Positions 8,550-17,305 of a stretch of DNA of 64,000 nt are shown in pieces; the first letter of the stretch is position 1, and every line of letters starts with the position of its first letter. This DNA is from Micromonospora sp. MA102 (GTDB taxonomy: Bacteria; Actinomycetota; Actinomycetes; Mycobacteriales; Micromonosporaceae): NCBI RefSeq assembly GCF_025460765.1, contig NZ_JAMWEG010000017.1, positions 79,706-143,705 on the forward strand, read 5' to 3'. Position numbers and translations under genes: made by a program. The notes under the pieces were generated by a model. That model was not told where the DNA came from and did not search any database. It saw nothing but the letters and a program-made list of their open reading frames with translations.

Positions 8550-9397
8550 TCGTCGACGCGCACCACCACCTGTGGCGGATCGACGACGGCTACCGGTGGC
8601 TCGACGAGCCGGAGCTGGCCCCGATCCGCCGGTCGTTCCTGCCCGCCGATCTCCAGCCGGAGCTGTCCGCCGCCGGCGTCGACCGGACGATCCTGGTGGA
8701 GGGCGGACGCTGCGACACCGCGGAGGCGGCCATCCTGCTCCGGTACGGGAGCAGCACCGCAGCGATCGGCGGGGTGGTCGCCTGGGCCGATCCGGCCGAC
8801 CCCGCGCTCGCCGACACCATCGCCCGCTACCGGCAGCTGCCCGGGGGTGAGCTGCTGGTGGGCGTCCGGCCGCAACTGCAGGGCGAGGCGGACCCGGAAC
8901 ACCTCGACCGCCCGCAGGTCCGGCGCGGGCTTCGTGCCATCGCGGAGGCCGGCCTGGCGTTCGACGTCGTGGTCCGGGTCGACCAGCTCGCGGCGGTGGC
9001 CCGGGCCGCCCGGGACGTCCCGGAGCTCGGCTTCGTCCTCGACCACCTGGGCAAACCCCGCATCCGCGACGGCGCGGCCGGCCTGGCCGAATGGGCGGGT
9101 CCGGTCGCGGAACTCGCGGCACTGCCGAACGTCACCGCCAAGCTCTCCGGGCTGGTCACCGAGGCAGACTGGAACCGGTGGCGGGTCGCGGACCTGCGGC
9201 CGTTCGTCGGCGCGGCGGTGGAGCTGTTCGGACCCGAGCGGCTGATGTTCGGCTCGGACTGGCCGGTCTGCCGGCTGGCCGCCGACTACGGCGCGGTGCT
9301 GTCGGCGGTGGCCGAGGCGTTGCCTCCGCTGTCACCGCGGGAACGGGCGGCGGTGTTCGGTGGCACAGCGGCGCGAACCTACCGACTCGGACCCTGA
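8546..9397 (+). CDS. Amidohydrolase-fold lactonase; likely L-fuconolactonase
   Basis: 283 residues of the amidohydrolase 2 family (TIM barrel). The N-terminal metal motif DAHHHLWR, the mid-barrel FVLDHLGKP and the late FGSDWPVC, with the catalytic Asp, are clear. In known fucose operons this family opens L-fucono-1,5-lactone to L-fuconate, linking the aldo/keto reductase to the dehydratase. The ATG overlaps the reductase stop (ATGA). It is the last enzyme gene before the regulator. Confidence 0.85.
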   Translation: MIVDAHHHLWRIDDGYRWLDEPELAPIRRSFLPADLQPELSAAGVDRTILVEGGRCDTAEAAILLRYGSSTAAIGGVVAWADPADPALADTIARYRQLPGGELLVGVRPQLQGEADPEHLDRPQVRRGLRAIAEAGLAFDVVVRVDQLAAVARAARDVPELGFVLDHLGKPRIRDGAAGLAEWAGPVAELAALPNVTAKLSGLVTEADWNRWRVADLRPFVGAAVELFGPERLMFGSDWPVCRLAADYGAVLSAVAEALPPLSPRERAAVFGGTAARTYRLGP

Positions 9398-9429
9398 GCA
9401 CGTACCGGTTTTCGTGGTAGATAGGGACG

Positions 9430-10113
9430 GTGAAGGAACGCATGGCGGTCACCGACGAGGCGATCGGCAAGATCAAGCAGATGATCGTCGCGGGCGAACT
9501 GCGCCCCGGTGATCGGCTGCCACGCGAACCCGACCTCGCCGAGCGGCTCGGCCTGTCCCGCAACTCCCTGCGCGAGGCGGTCAAGGCGCTGTCGCTGATC
9601 CGGGTGCTGGACGTACGCCAGGGCGACGGCACGTACGTGACGAGCCTCGACCCGGCGATGCTGCTCGACGCGTTGAGCTTCGTCGTCGACTTTCACCGGG
9701 ACGACACCGTCCTCCAGTTCCTGGAGGTACGCCGCATTCTCGAGCCGGCCGCCACCGCGCTCGCCGCGCAGCGGATCAGCGACGAGGAACTCGGCAAGCT
9801 CCGGAGCGTCCTGGAGGCGCTCGGCGAGGATCCGAGCATCGACGAGCTGGTCGCCAACGACCTGGAGTTCCATCGGCAGATCGCGGCCTGTGCGGGCAAC
9901 AAACTGCTCACCTCGCTGCTCGACAGCCTCTCCGGCCCGACCACCCGCGCCCGCATCTGGCGGGGACTGACGCAGGAAGGCGCCGTCCACAAGACCCGCG
10001 AACAGCATGCCGCGATTTTGGAGGCCATCGCCTCCCGGCAGCCCGAGCTGGCCCGATCCTGGGCGACGGTCCACATCGCCGGCGTCGAGGAATGGCTGGG
10101 CCGCATTGTCTGA
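9430..10113 (+). CDS. GntR-family (FadR subfamily) transcriptional regulator
   Basis: About 227 residues. The N-terminal winged helix contains GDRLPREPDLAERLGLSRNSLREAVKAL, here quoted only in outline (residues ~30-58), followed by the wing QGDGTYV. The C-terminal part is an all-helical FCD sensor domain with the Asp/His metal-binding pattern. It most likely senses a fucose pathway acid and controls this operon and the divergent fucosidase through the ATC[C/G]GAT sites at 307-889. The GTG at 9430 is used; the ATG at 9442, with GAAGGA four bases upstream, may be the true start. Confidence 0.88.
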   Translation: MKERMAVTDEAIGKIKQMIVAGELRPGDRLPREPDLAERLGLSRNSLREAVKALSLIRVLDVRQGDGTYVTSLDPAMLLDALSFVVDFHRDDTVLQFLEVRRILEPAATALAAQRISDEELGKLRSVLEALGEDPSIDELVANDLEFHRQIAACAGNKLLTSLLDSLSGPTTRARIWRGLTQEGAVHKTREQHAAILEAIASRQPELARSWATVHIAGVEEWLGRIV

Positions 10114-10248
10114 GCGCGCCGATCGTTGGACGTACCGCTACCGGCACCCCCGTGACGAGAGAACGGCCCCGGCTATGGCTCACCGGCGTGACTGATGGCT
10201 GCCAGCTGCACCCGGAGCTGCCGGCACTGCGGGCCCTCCGGCCCGAAG

Positions 10249-10331
10249 CCCAGCACCCCGTCCGATACGCGCCGCGAGGTGACCAGGCGGCCTGGCGAGC
10301 CGCCGAGGACCGGATGGGTGGCTGAGAATGC
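10249..10331 (+). repeat. 83-bp direct repeat, copy A
   Basis: Bases 10249-10331 match 22288-22370 at 80 of 83 positions; the differences are at 10258, 10269 and 10310. The unit contains a GGCGGC...GCCGCC hairpin and ends with GAGAATGC, including an ATG at 10328. In copy B this ATG is the lutA start. Here it is followed by a truncated LtrA frame. The region 10114-10248 before it holds nothing I recognise. Confidence 0.85.
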
Positions 10332-10888
10332 CAAGCGGTCATCTCCATGGGCACCGCCGTGGCCTACACCCCCATTCCGCTCGGATCATCGTCGCCGCCG
10401 CACTGGGCACTGCCCTGCTCGCCGCACTCTGGTGGATCTACTTCAGCACAACCGCCATCTACGGTGCGCGGGTGCTCGCCGCAAGCGGCAGAGGCCGGCG
10501 TGCGGCGCTGGCTCAGGACGCCTACGCGCTGCTGCACCTGCCGATGATCGCCGGCATCGTGCTCGTGTCACTCGGGCTCGGCAAAACGATGTCCGTGCTG
10601 GGCAACCGGGGCCTGTTCGAACTTGGCGTCCCGCTGTACCCGCTCCCGCACCTTGCCCTCTACGGCGGCGTGATCATCTACCTGCTCGCAGACCACGCGA
10701 TCCGGTGGCGGCTGACCCACCGCGTCCACCCACAACGCATAACGCAGACTTTGGTGATCACAGCACTGGCACCCGCCACCGTCCATGTGCCAGCCCTGAT
10801 CACGCTCACCGCACCGACCGCAGTCTGCCTCGGGTTCATCACGATCGAAGTGAAACGCCGAGGTTGGTTGACCCGACGAGGTCAGTGA
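10328..10888 (+). pseudogene. C-terminal fragment of a low-temperature-requirement A (LtrA) family protein
   Basis: 186 codons from the repeat-borne ATG. From about residue 20 the frame resembles the C-terminal part of LtrA-type membrane proteins: a segment with LWWIYF, a helix with AYALLHLPMIAGIV, and further hydrophobic segments. LtrA proteins are normally about twice this length with more membrane helices, so the N-terminal half is missing. The break coincides with the end of repeat copy A, which suggests recombination at that point. It may still be translated but is unlikely to work as a full protein. Confidence 0.55.
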
Positions 10889-11029
10889 GGAAAGCGCCGT
10901 CGACCGGAGAAGCCGGGCGAGCACCTCAGCAGTTCCGCGGCCGCCGGCCAGCGCAGCGGCGTCCCCGGGCACGGCACGATCACCAGTGGCACGCCGGCCG
11001 ACTACCCGCCCACCGCGCCCTGGATCGGT

Positions 11030-11227
11030 ATGACCGGCTCCGACCGGCAGACCTACGGACTGCTCTACGACGACACCGACTTTGTCGCGTACGCCGCCTA
11101 CAACCGGGTGATGAGCCAGCGCGATCGGGCTTTCGGGGCCGGCCCGCAGTCATGGCGACGTAAGCTCGCCAAGGCCGCCGCTGAGGGGGTAGCCGCCACC
11201 CCGGCAGGCTCGAACACCGTGGCCTAG
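11030..11227 (+). CDS. Unrecognised short open frame, possibly a gene remnant
   Basis: 65 residues from an ATG without a convincing ribosome site. The frame is open back to 10889 and reads sensibly upstream of the ATG (SGTPADYPPTAPWIG), so it may be the C-terminal remnant of a longer gene rather than a complete one. It is hydrophilic, with an aromatic-rich middle (YGLLYDDTDFVAYAAYN). I do not recognise a family. The 11228-11436 stretch that follows holds nothing I can support. Confidence 0.3.
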   Translation: MTGSDRQTYGLLYDDTDFVAYAAYNRVMSQRDRAFGAGPQSWRRKLAKAAAEGVAATPAGSNTVA

Positions 11228-11436
11228 CTCCCGGTTTGGACTGGCTGGATGACGAAGACCACGTCGGTCGGCTGCCGGAAGACGCGTCGGCTGGACGCGG
11301 TCGAAGTCTGCTTGCTCGATCAGGGGCGGCTGGCTTCCCGGCGACGCTGCCACGGCAAGGCTCGGCTGTGGCCCACGTCGAAGAACTCCCCGACGATCAA
11401 CCCACCTCGAGGCGTGATCAGCGTCCGGGCGAGCCG

Positions 11437-12561
11437 CTACCGGCCGCTGGTGAGTTCGGTCAGATCGACCGCGGCGACGAGTTGGGCGAGGGCGGGTTCG
11501 GCGGCGAGGTCCAGCGGGAGCAGTTCCCCGGTCCGTGCCCGGGAGTTGAGCAGCAGTTCCCGGCTGGTGTCGTGCACGATCGCCGTGGCGTCGGCGTTCT
11601 GCCACCGCACCCCGTGCAGGGCCTTGCGGTCGAACGTCGCCGCGAGCAGGCAGGACATCCGCGGCCGGCCGTAGGCGTCGTGGCCGTGCTGGCGCAGGAC
11701 TGCCACCCGCGCGGCGGCGATGCCCGGCGCGACGGCCAAAGCCTCCCGCACGGTGACCAGGACCTGGCCGCAAACGAACTGTTTGTAGTAGGCGGCGCGG
11801 TCGCGCTGGGGCAGCTTGCGCAGCGTCAGGTTGCCGGCCTGCGTCGTGGCGGGCATTCGCTCGGGCACCACCTGGTCGACGCCGGGTACGAGCACGGCCA
11901 GGGAGACCTCGTCGGCGCTGACTCCGACGGAGGCGCTGGGCGCCTCGTTGTCCTCGAAGGCCTCCTCCAGGGTTTCCAGCACGACCTCGGGCACGTTCGT
12001 GCAGAGTTGGTGCCACCGCTGGTCGAGGTACTGCTGCCACCCCGCCTGCTGCTCAAGCCGGTTGGCCCACTGCCGTTGTATTTCCGCCTCGGTCCACTGC
12101 GCCGCCTGCTGCTTCGCCTGGGCCCGTCGGCTGCGCTCGAACACCCCAATGCCGGCCAATGCGTGGTTCTCATAGTGCTTGCGGATGCTGTCCCGATCAG
12201 GTGGTGCCGGTTGTGGCGCGATCGGCCGGGCGGCGGCGGGGAAGTCCACCCGGTGCAGCTCGAGGATGCGCTGGAACGCCCGGGCGAGGCGCTGGGCTTC
12301 CTCGGCTCGCTGCGCCTGCGCCGCCTGGCGCTGCTGTGCGGCGAGCTGCCGCTGGTAGCCGGCCGCGGACGAGGACCGGCCACCGGATCGGCGGCCGCCC
12401 CCGAGGGAGCTGTAGAAACCGACCGGTCCGACGCCGCTGGAGAAGCCGGTACGGCCGCCACCGACGTGGATCCGGGCGGCGCGCGGCCCGACACTGGTGC
12501 GGATCCCTCGGGAGGAGGCCCGGATACGCACGCCCGGTGCCAACTTAATCGAGAACCCCAT
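11437..12561 (-). CDS. DUF4236 domain protein with coiled-coil middle region
   Basis: 374 residues. The first 55 residues fit DUF4236, a short beta-rich N-terminal domain: MGFSIKLAPGVRIRAS, then Gly-rich strands. A Gln/Ala/Arg-rich helical stretch (residues ~65-90) that could form a coiled coil follows, then a region of about 200 residues with no family I know. DUF4236 proteins have no established function. The start is set at the Met that opens the domain. An in-frame ATG at 12600 would add 13 residues, and neither has a clear ribosome site. It stands alone, opposite to its neighbours. Confidence 0.62.
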   Translation of the reverse strand: MGFSIKLAPGVRIRASSRGIRTSVGPRAARIHVGGGRTGFSSGVGPVGFYSSLGGGRRSGGRSSSAAGYQRQLAAQQRQAAQAQRAEEAQRLARAFQRILELHRVDFPAAARPIAPQPAPPDRDSIRKHYENHALAGIGVFERSRRAQAKQQAAQWTEAEIQRQWANRLEQQAGWQQYLDQRWHQLCTNVPEVVLETLEEAFEDNEAPSASVGVSADEVSLAVLVPGVDQVVPERMPATTQAGNLTLRKLPQRDRAAYYKQFVCGQVLVTVREALAVAPGIAAARVAVLRQHGHDAYGRPRMSCLLAATFDRKALHGVRWQNADATAIVHDTSRELLLNSRARTGELLPLDLAAEPALAQLVAAVDLTELTSGR

Positions 12562-13033
12562 CCGCTGACCGTAGACCGCCACGACCTCAGGGCTGTTCAT
12601 CCAGCGATCCGACGTCGCCTCGCCGGTCGGGCCAGCTGGCCCGCCAGGTCGGCGTCACGCTGGGCCAAACGGTGACACATATGGTGGACGGTTGGGTGTT
12701 AGCAATATCTGCGTTCGCAAGCGCACTGGACGGGATTCGTACCAACCGCCGCAGGACCTGTGGCACGGGCAGTGCCTTCGCCCTGCCAGCCGCGAGCGGT
12801 CCAGATCGGAGCGGGCCTGCCCTACCCGACACAACAGATCCCGCCCGCTCAGCCCGGCCAACGGTCGTGGTGGCGAAGGCTCTCCCGTCCCACGTAGATG
12901 GTGCTCGATCAGCCGCTTCTCACCGCGGGCACCGTACCGGCATCGGCCACCGACGTCTCTCTACCTCGACTACGAGGCTCCCGGACGAACGCCCGGCATC
13001 CGCACGGCGCCGTCTGACGAGGAGACGCAGACC
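12562..13033. other. Gene-poor stretch before the YCII remnant
   Basis: About 470 bases without a supportable complete gene. From about 12953 the plus frame already encodes residues that belong to the YCII-family protein downstream (LYLDYEAPG), but no start codon with a ribosome site precedes them. I see no promoter consensus or strong hairpin here. Confidence 0.5.
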
Positions 13034-13315
13034 ATGTTCAGGGAGACCGATCGGATCAACGACGAACTGCGGGCCGCGGGCGCCTGGGCCTTCGTCGGAG
13101 GGCTCCTGTCGCCGCACAGCGCCACCGTCGTCCGGGTCGAGAACGGGACCACCACCATGAGCGATGGGCCGTTCGCCGAGACGAAGGAGCACATCGCCGG
13201 ATTCTGGATCATCAAGTGCGCGGATCTGGACGAGGCGCTGGCCTGGGCCGAAAAGTGCGCGGCGGCGTGCGGGCCGGTCGAGGTGCGCCCGTTCGACGAC
13301 CTGTCCCAGGCCTGA
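13034..13315 (+). CDS. YCII-family (DGPF) protein with a damaged 5' end
   Basis: 93 residues from the first usable ATG. The family core is clear: MSDGPFAETKEHIAGFWII, then DLDEALAWAEKC and VEVRPF. Complete members are about 115-120 residues and begin with a short strand such as MKYLLxLY. Here the in-frame sequence LYLDYEAPG at ~12959-12985 is that strand, but no Met or Val start precedes it, so the true N-terminus is probably lost. In actinobacteria this family is usually encoded just before an ECF sigma factor. A remnant of one follows 19 bases downstream. Confidence 0.6.
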   Translation: MFRETDRINDELRAAGAWAFVGGLLSPHSATVVRVENGTTTMSDGPFAETKEHIAGFWIIKCADLDEALAWAEKCAAACGPVEVRPFDDLSQA

Positions 13316-13334
13316 ACAGGAGCCGGTCACCGAC

Positions 13335-13466
13335 ATGGACCTGGCGAGCATCTACCGCGCGGAGTACGGCCGTTGCGTCGCCACCCTGGCCCGCGTCCTC
13401 GGTGTCATTCAACACCGGGGGCAACCGATGTACCGCACCCGCTGGCACATCCGTACCCGCTGGTGA
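13335..13466 (+). pseudogene. N-terminal remnant of an ECF sigma factor (ECF42-like)
   Basis: The ATG at 13335 opens MDLASIYRAEYGRCVATLARVLG, here a 23-residue match in outline to the start of sigma factors that pair with YCII/DGPF proteins (pattern YRAEWGRIVATLxRxxGD). After the Gly near 13403 the match ends abruptly. The frame continues for about 20 unrelated residues to a stop. Regions 2 and 4 of the sigma factor are absent, so it cannot function. Together with the damaged gene upstream this is a decayed two-gene unit. Confidence 0.55.
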
Positions 13467-13472
13467 TGGTCC

Positions 13473-13967
13473 CTACTGACCGGCGCGCCGGTTCGCGGCG
13501 CGTTCGTGCAGGAGCCGCATCTCCTCGTCGAGCGGAGCGACCGGGCCGTCAACGGTGAGACCCGGCGCTACGGCGGTGACGGGAAGCACGGCCACCGGCC
13601 CGGCCGGCAGGCCCCACTCCGCTCGCCAGGTGGCGAGCTGCGAGCTCGACGCCACGTAGACGATGCGGCCGAGTCCGACCCAGGCGTGGGCCGCCGCGCA
13701 CATCGGGCAGTGCTCTCCCGAGGTGTAGACGGTCGCGGTGGCCCGCGCCGCCGGCGGCAGGTGTCCGGCCGCCCACTGCGCCAGGGCGAGCTCGGGATGC
13801 GCCGTGGGGTCCGCCGAGGACGTCTCCCGGTTCCGGGCCTCCGCCAGCACGTCTCCGCTCGGGCCGACCAGGACCGACCCGAACGGGTCGTCGCCCTCCG
13901 CCAGGGCTTCTGCGGCCAGCGCCACGCAACGCCGCAGATGGGTGATGTCCTGTGGGTCGGTCGTCAT
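13473..13967 (-). CDS. Cytidine/deoxycytidylate deaminase-fold nucleoside deaminase
   Basis: 164 residues. Hydrolytic zinc-dependent deaminase of a base or nucleoside, close to guanine and tRNA-adenosine deaminase types. The zinc sites are visible: HPELA (His and catalytic Glu) and SGEHCPMCAAA (two Cys ligands). The start is taken as the ATG at 13967 because GGGAGGAG lies eight bases upstream and the family begins soon after; an in-frame ATG at 13997 has none. It faces the sigma remnant tail to tail. Its substrate cannot be read from the sequence. Confidence 0.8.
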   Translation of the reverse strand: MTTDPQDITHLRRCVALAAEALAEGDDPFGSVLVGPSGDVLAEARNRETSSADPTAHPELALAQWAAGHLPPAARATATVYTSGEHCPMCAAAHAWVGLGRIVYVASSSQLATWRAEWGLPAGPVAVLPVTAVAPGLTVDGPVAPLDEEMRLLHERAANRRAGQ

Positions 13968-14219
13968 GGCCGGCTCTCCTCCCGATTGTGCGATCATCGC
14001 CAGCTTCGCAGACGCGGCGGGCGCCCCGGGACCTGGATGGCGGGGCCCCGACCCGACCGTTCGCCGTTCACCGCAGGCCAGGCACCGCTCGCCGCAGTGG
14101 ATCGACCGTTCCCGGCGACTGTGCCGTCACTCAACTCGCGGCCATGACCAGCGAGAACTACAGTCGGCTGGAGCACCACCGGATAGATCGCGACACATAT
14201 CACGGTGAGGAGCGAGTCG

Positions 14220-15803
14220 ATGGCCAACCCTGCCGGCATCGAGGTCACCGGGCCGATGCACCCCCGGTACGACGAGATTCTCACCCCCGAGGCGTTGAGC
14301 TTCCTCGCCGACCTGCACCGCGCCTTCGACGCCCGCCGCCGTGAACTGCTCGACCGGCGCAGGCGGCGCGAGGCCGAGCTCGCCGGCGGCGCGCTGTTCG
14401 ACTTCCTCCCCGAGACCCGGGAGATCCGCGAGTCCGACTGGCGGGTCGCCGACCCCGCGCCGGGCCTGGTCGACCGCCGGGTGGAGATCACCGGCCCGAC
14501 GGACGCCAAGATGACCATCAACGCGCTGAACTCCGGGGCGAAGGTGTGGCTGGCCGACCACGAGGACGCCAACACCCCGCTCTGGGAGAACGTCATCTCC
14601 GGCCAGCTCAACCTGCGCGACGCGATCGACCGCAAGCTCGACTTCACCTCGCCGGACGGCAAGCAGTACGCCCTGCACGACGGTGAGCTGGCCACCATCG
14701 TGGTCCGGCCGCGCGGCTGGCACCTCACCGAGAAGCACATCCTGGTCGACGGCGAGCGCACCTCCGGCAGCCTTGTCGACTTCGGTCTCTACTTCTTCCA
14801 CTGCGCCCGCCGGCAGCTCGACCGCGGCGCCGGCCCCTACTTCTACCTGCCCAAGATGGAGAGCCACCTCGAGGCGCGACTGTGGAACGACATCTTCCTG
14901 CTCGCCCAGGAGCGCCTCGGCGTCCCGCGCGGCACCATCCGGGCCACCGTGCTGATCGAGACGTTCCCGGCCGCGTTCGAGATGGACGAGATCCTCTACG
15001 AGTTGCGCGAGCACTCCGCCGGGCTGAACGCCGGCCGGTGGGACTACATGTTCAGCGTGATCAAGAAGTTCCGCACCCGGGGCGCCGACTTCCTGCTGCC
15101 CGACCGGAACTCGGTGACCATGACGGTGCCGTTCATGCGCGCGTACACCGAACTGCTGGTGCGGACCTGCCATCGGCGGGGGGCGCACGCCATCGGCGGG
15201 ATGGCCGCGTTCATCCCCAGCCGCCGCGACCCGCAGGTCAACGAGACGGCGTTGGCGAAGGTCCGGGACGACAAGACGCGGGAGGCCAACGACGGGTTCG
15301 ACGGCTCCTGGGTCGCCCACCCCGACCTGGTGCCGATCTGCCGGGAGGTCTTCGACCAGGTCCTCGGTGACCGGCCGAACCAGCTCGACCGCACCCGCGA
15401 CGAGGTCCGGGTGACCGCCGCCGAGCTGCTCGACGTCCGGTCCACCCCCGGGCAGCACACCGAGGGCGGGCTGCGCAACGCGGTGAGCGTCGGCGTGCAG
15501 TACCTGGCCACCTGGCTGCGGGGCTCCGGCGCGGTGGCCATCTACAACCTCATGGAGGACGCGGCCACCGCGGAGATCTCCCGCAGCCAGGTGTGGCAGT
15601 GGCTGCACAACGACGTCACCCTCGACGACACCGGCGAGCGGGTCACCCGGGAACTGGTCGAACGGATCGCCGACGAGGAGATCGGGAAACTGCCCGGCGC
15701 CCCCGGTGACTACGCCGACGCCCGGGCGCTGTTCATGAAGGTCGCCGTCGTCGACGAGTTCGCCGACTTCCTGACCGTGCCCGCGTACGAACGGATGCCC
15801 TGA
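14220..15803 (+). CDS. aceB: Malate synthase A
   Basis: 527 residues, the size of the A isoform (the G isoform is about 720). Condenses glyoxylate with acetyl-CoA to give malate. Family landmarks include ITGPTDAKMTINALNSGA (in outline), WLADHEDANTP, the RPRGWHLTEKH segment and IGGMAAFIPSR. The ATG at 14220 is chosen because GTGAGGAG (14205-14212) lies seven bases upstream. The 5' neighbour is unrelated, and the glcD gene follows after 29 bases. The unit therefore makes glyoxylate from glycolate and disposes of it through malate. Confidence 0.93.
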   Translation: MANPAGIEVTGPMHPRYDEILTPEALSFLADLHRAFDARRRELLDRRRRREAELAGGALFDFLPETREIRESDWRVADPAPGLVDRRVEITGPTDAKMTINALNSGAKVWLADHEDANTPLWENVISGQLNLRDAIDRKLDFTSPDGKQYALHDGELATIVVRPRGWHLTEKHILVDGERTSGSLVDFGLYFFHCARRQLDRGAGPYFYLPKMESHLEARLWNDIFLLAQERLGVPRGTIRATVLIETFPAAFEMDEILYELREHSAGLNAGRWDYMFSVIKKFRTRGADFLLPDRNSVTMTVPFMRAYTELLVRTCHRRGAHAIGGMAAFIPSRRDPQVNETALAKVRDDKTREANDGFDGSWVAHPDLVPICREVFDQVLGDRPNQLDRTRDEVRVTAAELLDVRSTPGQHTEGGLRNAVSVGVQYLATWLRGSGAVAIYNLMEDAATAEISRSQVWQWLHNDVTLDDTGERVTRELVERIADEEIGKLPGAPGDYADARALFMKVAVVDEFADFLTVPAYERMP

Positions 15804-15832
15804 CCGACGGCCGACGCGACAGGGAGGTGGCG

Positions 15833-17305
15833 ATGAGCACGACCACGACGGACCTCGACGCTCTCGCCGCCGCCCTGCGGGCCGCCATCGGCGCCGACCG
15901 GGTGATCAGCGACCGGCAGGAGCTGCGCACCTACGAGTGCGACGGGCTGGCCCAGTACAAGGTGATCCCCGCGCTGGTGGCGCTCCCGGCGGACGCGGAG
16001 CAGTGCGCCGCCGTCGTGCGGGCCTGCGTGGCCGCGGGTACGCCGTTCGTGGCCCGCGGCTCCGGCACCGGGCTCTCCGGCGGCGCGCTGCCCCGCGCCG
16101 ACGGCGTCCTCGTGGTCACCTCGCAGATGCGGGACATCCTGGAGGTCGCCCCGGACGACGAGCGCGCGGTGGTGCAGCCCGGCGTGATCAACCTGGCGGT
16201 CACCCGGGCCGCCACCCCGTACGGCTACTACTACGCGCCGGACCCGTCCAGCCAGCAGATCTGCTCCATCGGCGGGAACGTGGCGGAGAACTCGGGCGGT
16301 GCCCACTGCCTGAAGTACGGCTTCACCACCAACCACGTCCTCGGCGTCGAGCTGGTCACCCCGGACGGCGACCGCGTACGCCTCGGCGGCCGCGCCCCCG
16401 ACGCCCCCGGCTACGACCTGCTCGGCGCGTTCGTCGGCTCCGAGGGCACGCTCGGCATCGCCACCGAGGTGACCGTCCGGCTGACCCGGCTGCCCGAGTC
16501 GGTGCGCACCCTGCTCGCCGCGTTCGAGACGACCGACCAGGCCGGCGCGGCGACCTCGGCGATCATCGCGGCCGGGGTGGTGCCGGCGGCGGTGGAGATG
16601 ATGGACGCCCTGGCCATCGAGGCGGCCGAGGCGGCGGTGCACTGTGGCTACCCGGCCGGCGCCGGGGCGGTGCTGATCGTCGAGCTGGACGGGCCGGAAC
16701 CGGAGGTCGCCGCCCAGTTCGCGCAGGTGGAGAGCCTGTGCCGGGAGAACCGGGCGTTCGAGATCCGGATCGCCGCCGACGACGCCGAGCGGGCGCTGTT
16801 CTGGAAGGGGCGCAAGTCCGCGTTCGCCGCCGTGGGGCGGATCAGCCCGGACTACATCGTCCAGGACGGGGTGATCCCGCGGACCGCCCTGTCGGAGGTG
16901 CTGCGCCGCATCGGCGAGCTCTCCGCCGAGCGCGGCATCCGGGTGGCGAACGTCTTCCACGCCGGCGACGGCAACCTGCACCCGCTGGTCCTCTTCGACG
17001 CCGCCGTCGACGGCGAGACCGCCCGCGCCGAGGAGGTCTCCGGCGCGATCCTCGACCTCTGCGTCACCCACGGTGGCTCGATCACCGGCGAGCACGGCGT
17101 GGGCATGGACAAGGCGAAGTACATGCCCCGCATGTTCACCGACGACGACCTGGACACGATGCAGCTGCTGCGCTGCGCGTTCGACCCGGACGGGCTGGCC
17201 AACCCCGGCAAGGTCTTCCCGACACCCCGCCTCTGCGGCGAGGTGCCGGGCCGCCGCAAGGGGGCCCACCCGGCGCAGGAGGCCGGCCTGGCGGAGGTGT
17301 TCTGA
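15833..17305 (+). CDS. glcD: Glycolate oxidase subunit GlcD (FAD-linked)
   Basis: 490 residues. FAD-binding catalytic subunit that oxidises glycolate (or D-lactate) to glyoxylate. The FAD-binding PCMH fold is visible in RGSGTGLSGGALP, with ICSIGGNVAENSGGAHCLKYG in outline (residues ~142-162). The C-terminal vanillyl-alcohol-oxidase-type domain ends with GEHGVGMDK. GGGAGGTGG lies directly before the ATG. The stop codon shares a base with the start of the next gene, so GlcD, GlcE and GlcF are made together. Confidence 0.92.
   Translation: MSTTTTDLDALAAALRAAIGADRVISDRQELRTYECDGLAQYKVIPALVALPADAEQCAAVVRACVAAGTPFVARGSGTGLSGGALPRADGVLVVTSQMRDILEVAPDDERAVVQPGVINLAVTRAATPYGYYYAPDPSSQQICSIGGNVAENSGGAHCLKYGFTTNHVLGVELVTPDGDRVRLGGRAPDAPGYDLLGAFVGSEGTLGIATEVTVRLTRLPESVRTLLAAFETTDQAGAATSAIIAAGVVPAAVEMMDALAIEAAEAAVHCGYPAGAGAVLIVELDGPEPEVAAQFAQVESLCRENRAFEIRIAADDAERALFWKGRKSAFAAVGRISPDYIVQDGVIPRTALSEVLRRIGELSAERGIRVANVFHAGDGNLHPLVLFDAAVDGETARAEEVSGAILDLCVTHGGSITGEHGVGMDKAKYMPRMFTDDDLDTMQLLRCAFDPDGLANPGKVFPTPRLCGEVPGRRKGAHPAQEAGLAEVF

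Noticed and set aside
10249..10331. The 83-bp repeat as a conserved coding exon-like segment.
   Set aside because: Two of its three differences alter residues in the plus open frame and neither strand gives a recognisable domain.
14205..14222. GTG at 14205 as the start of malate synthase.
   Set aside because: It lies inside the GTGAGGAG ribosome site of the better ATG at 14220.
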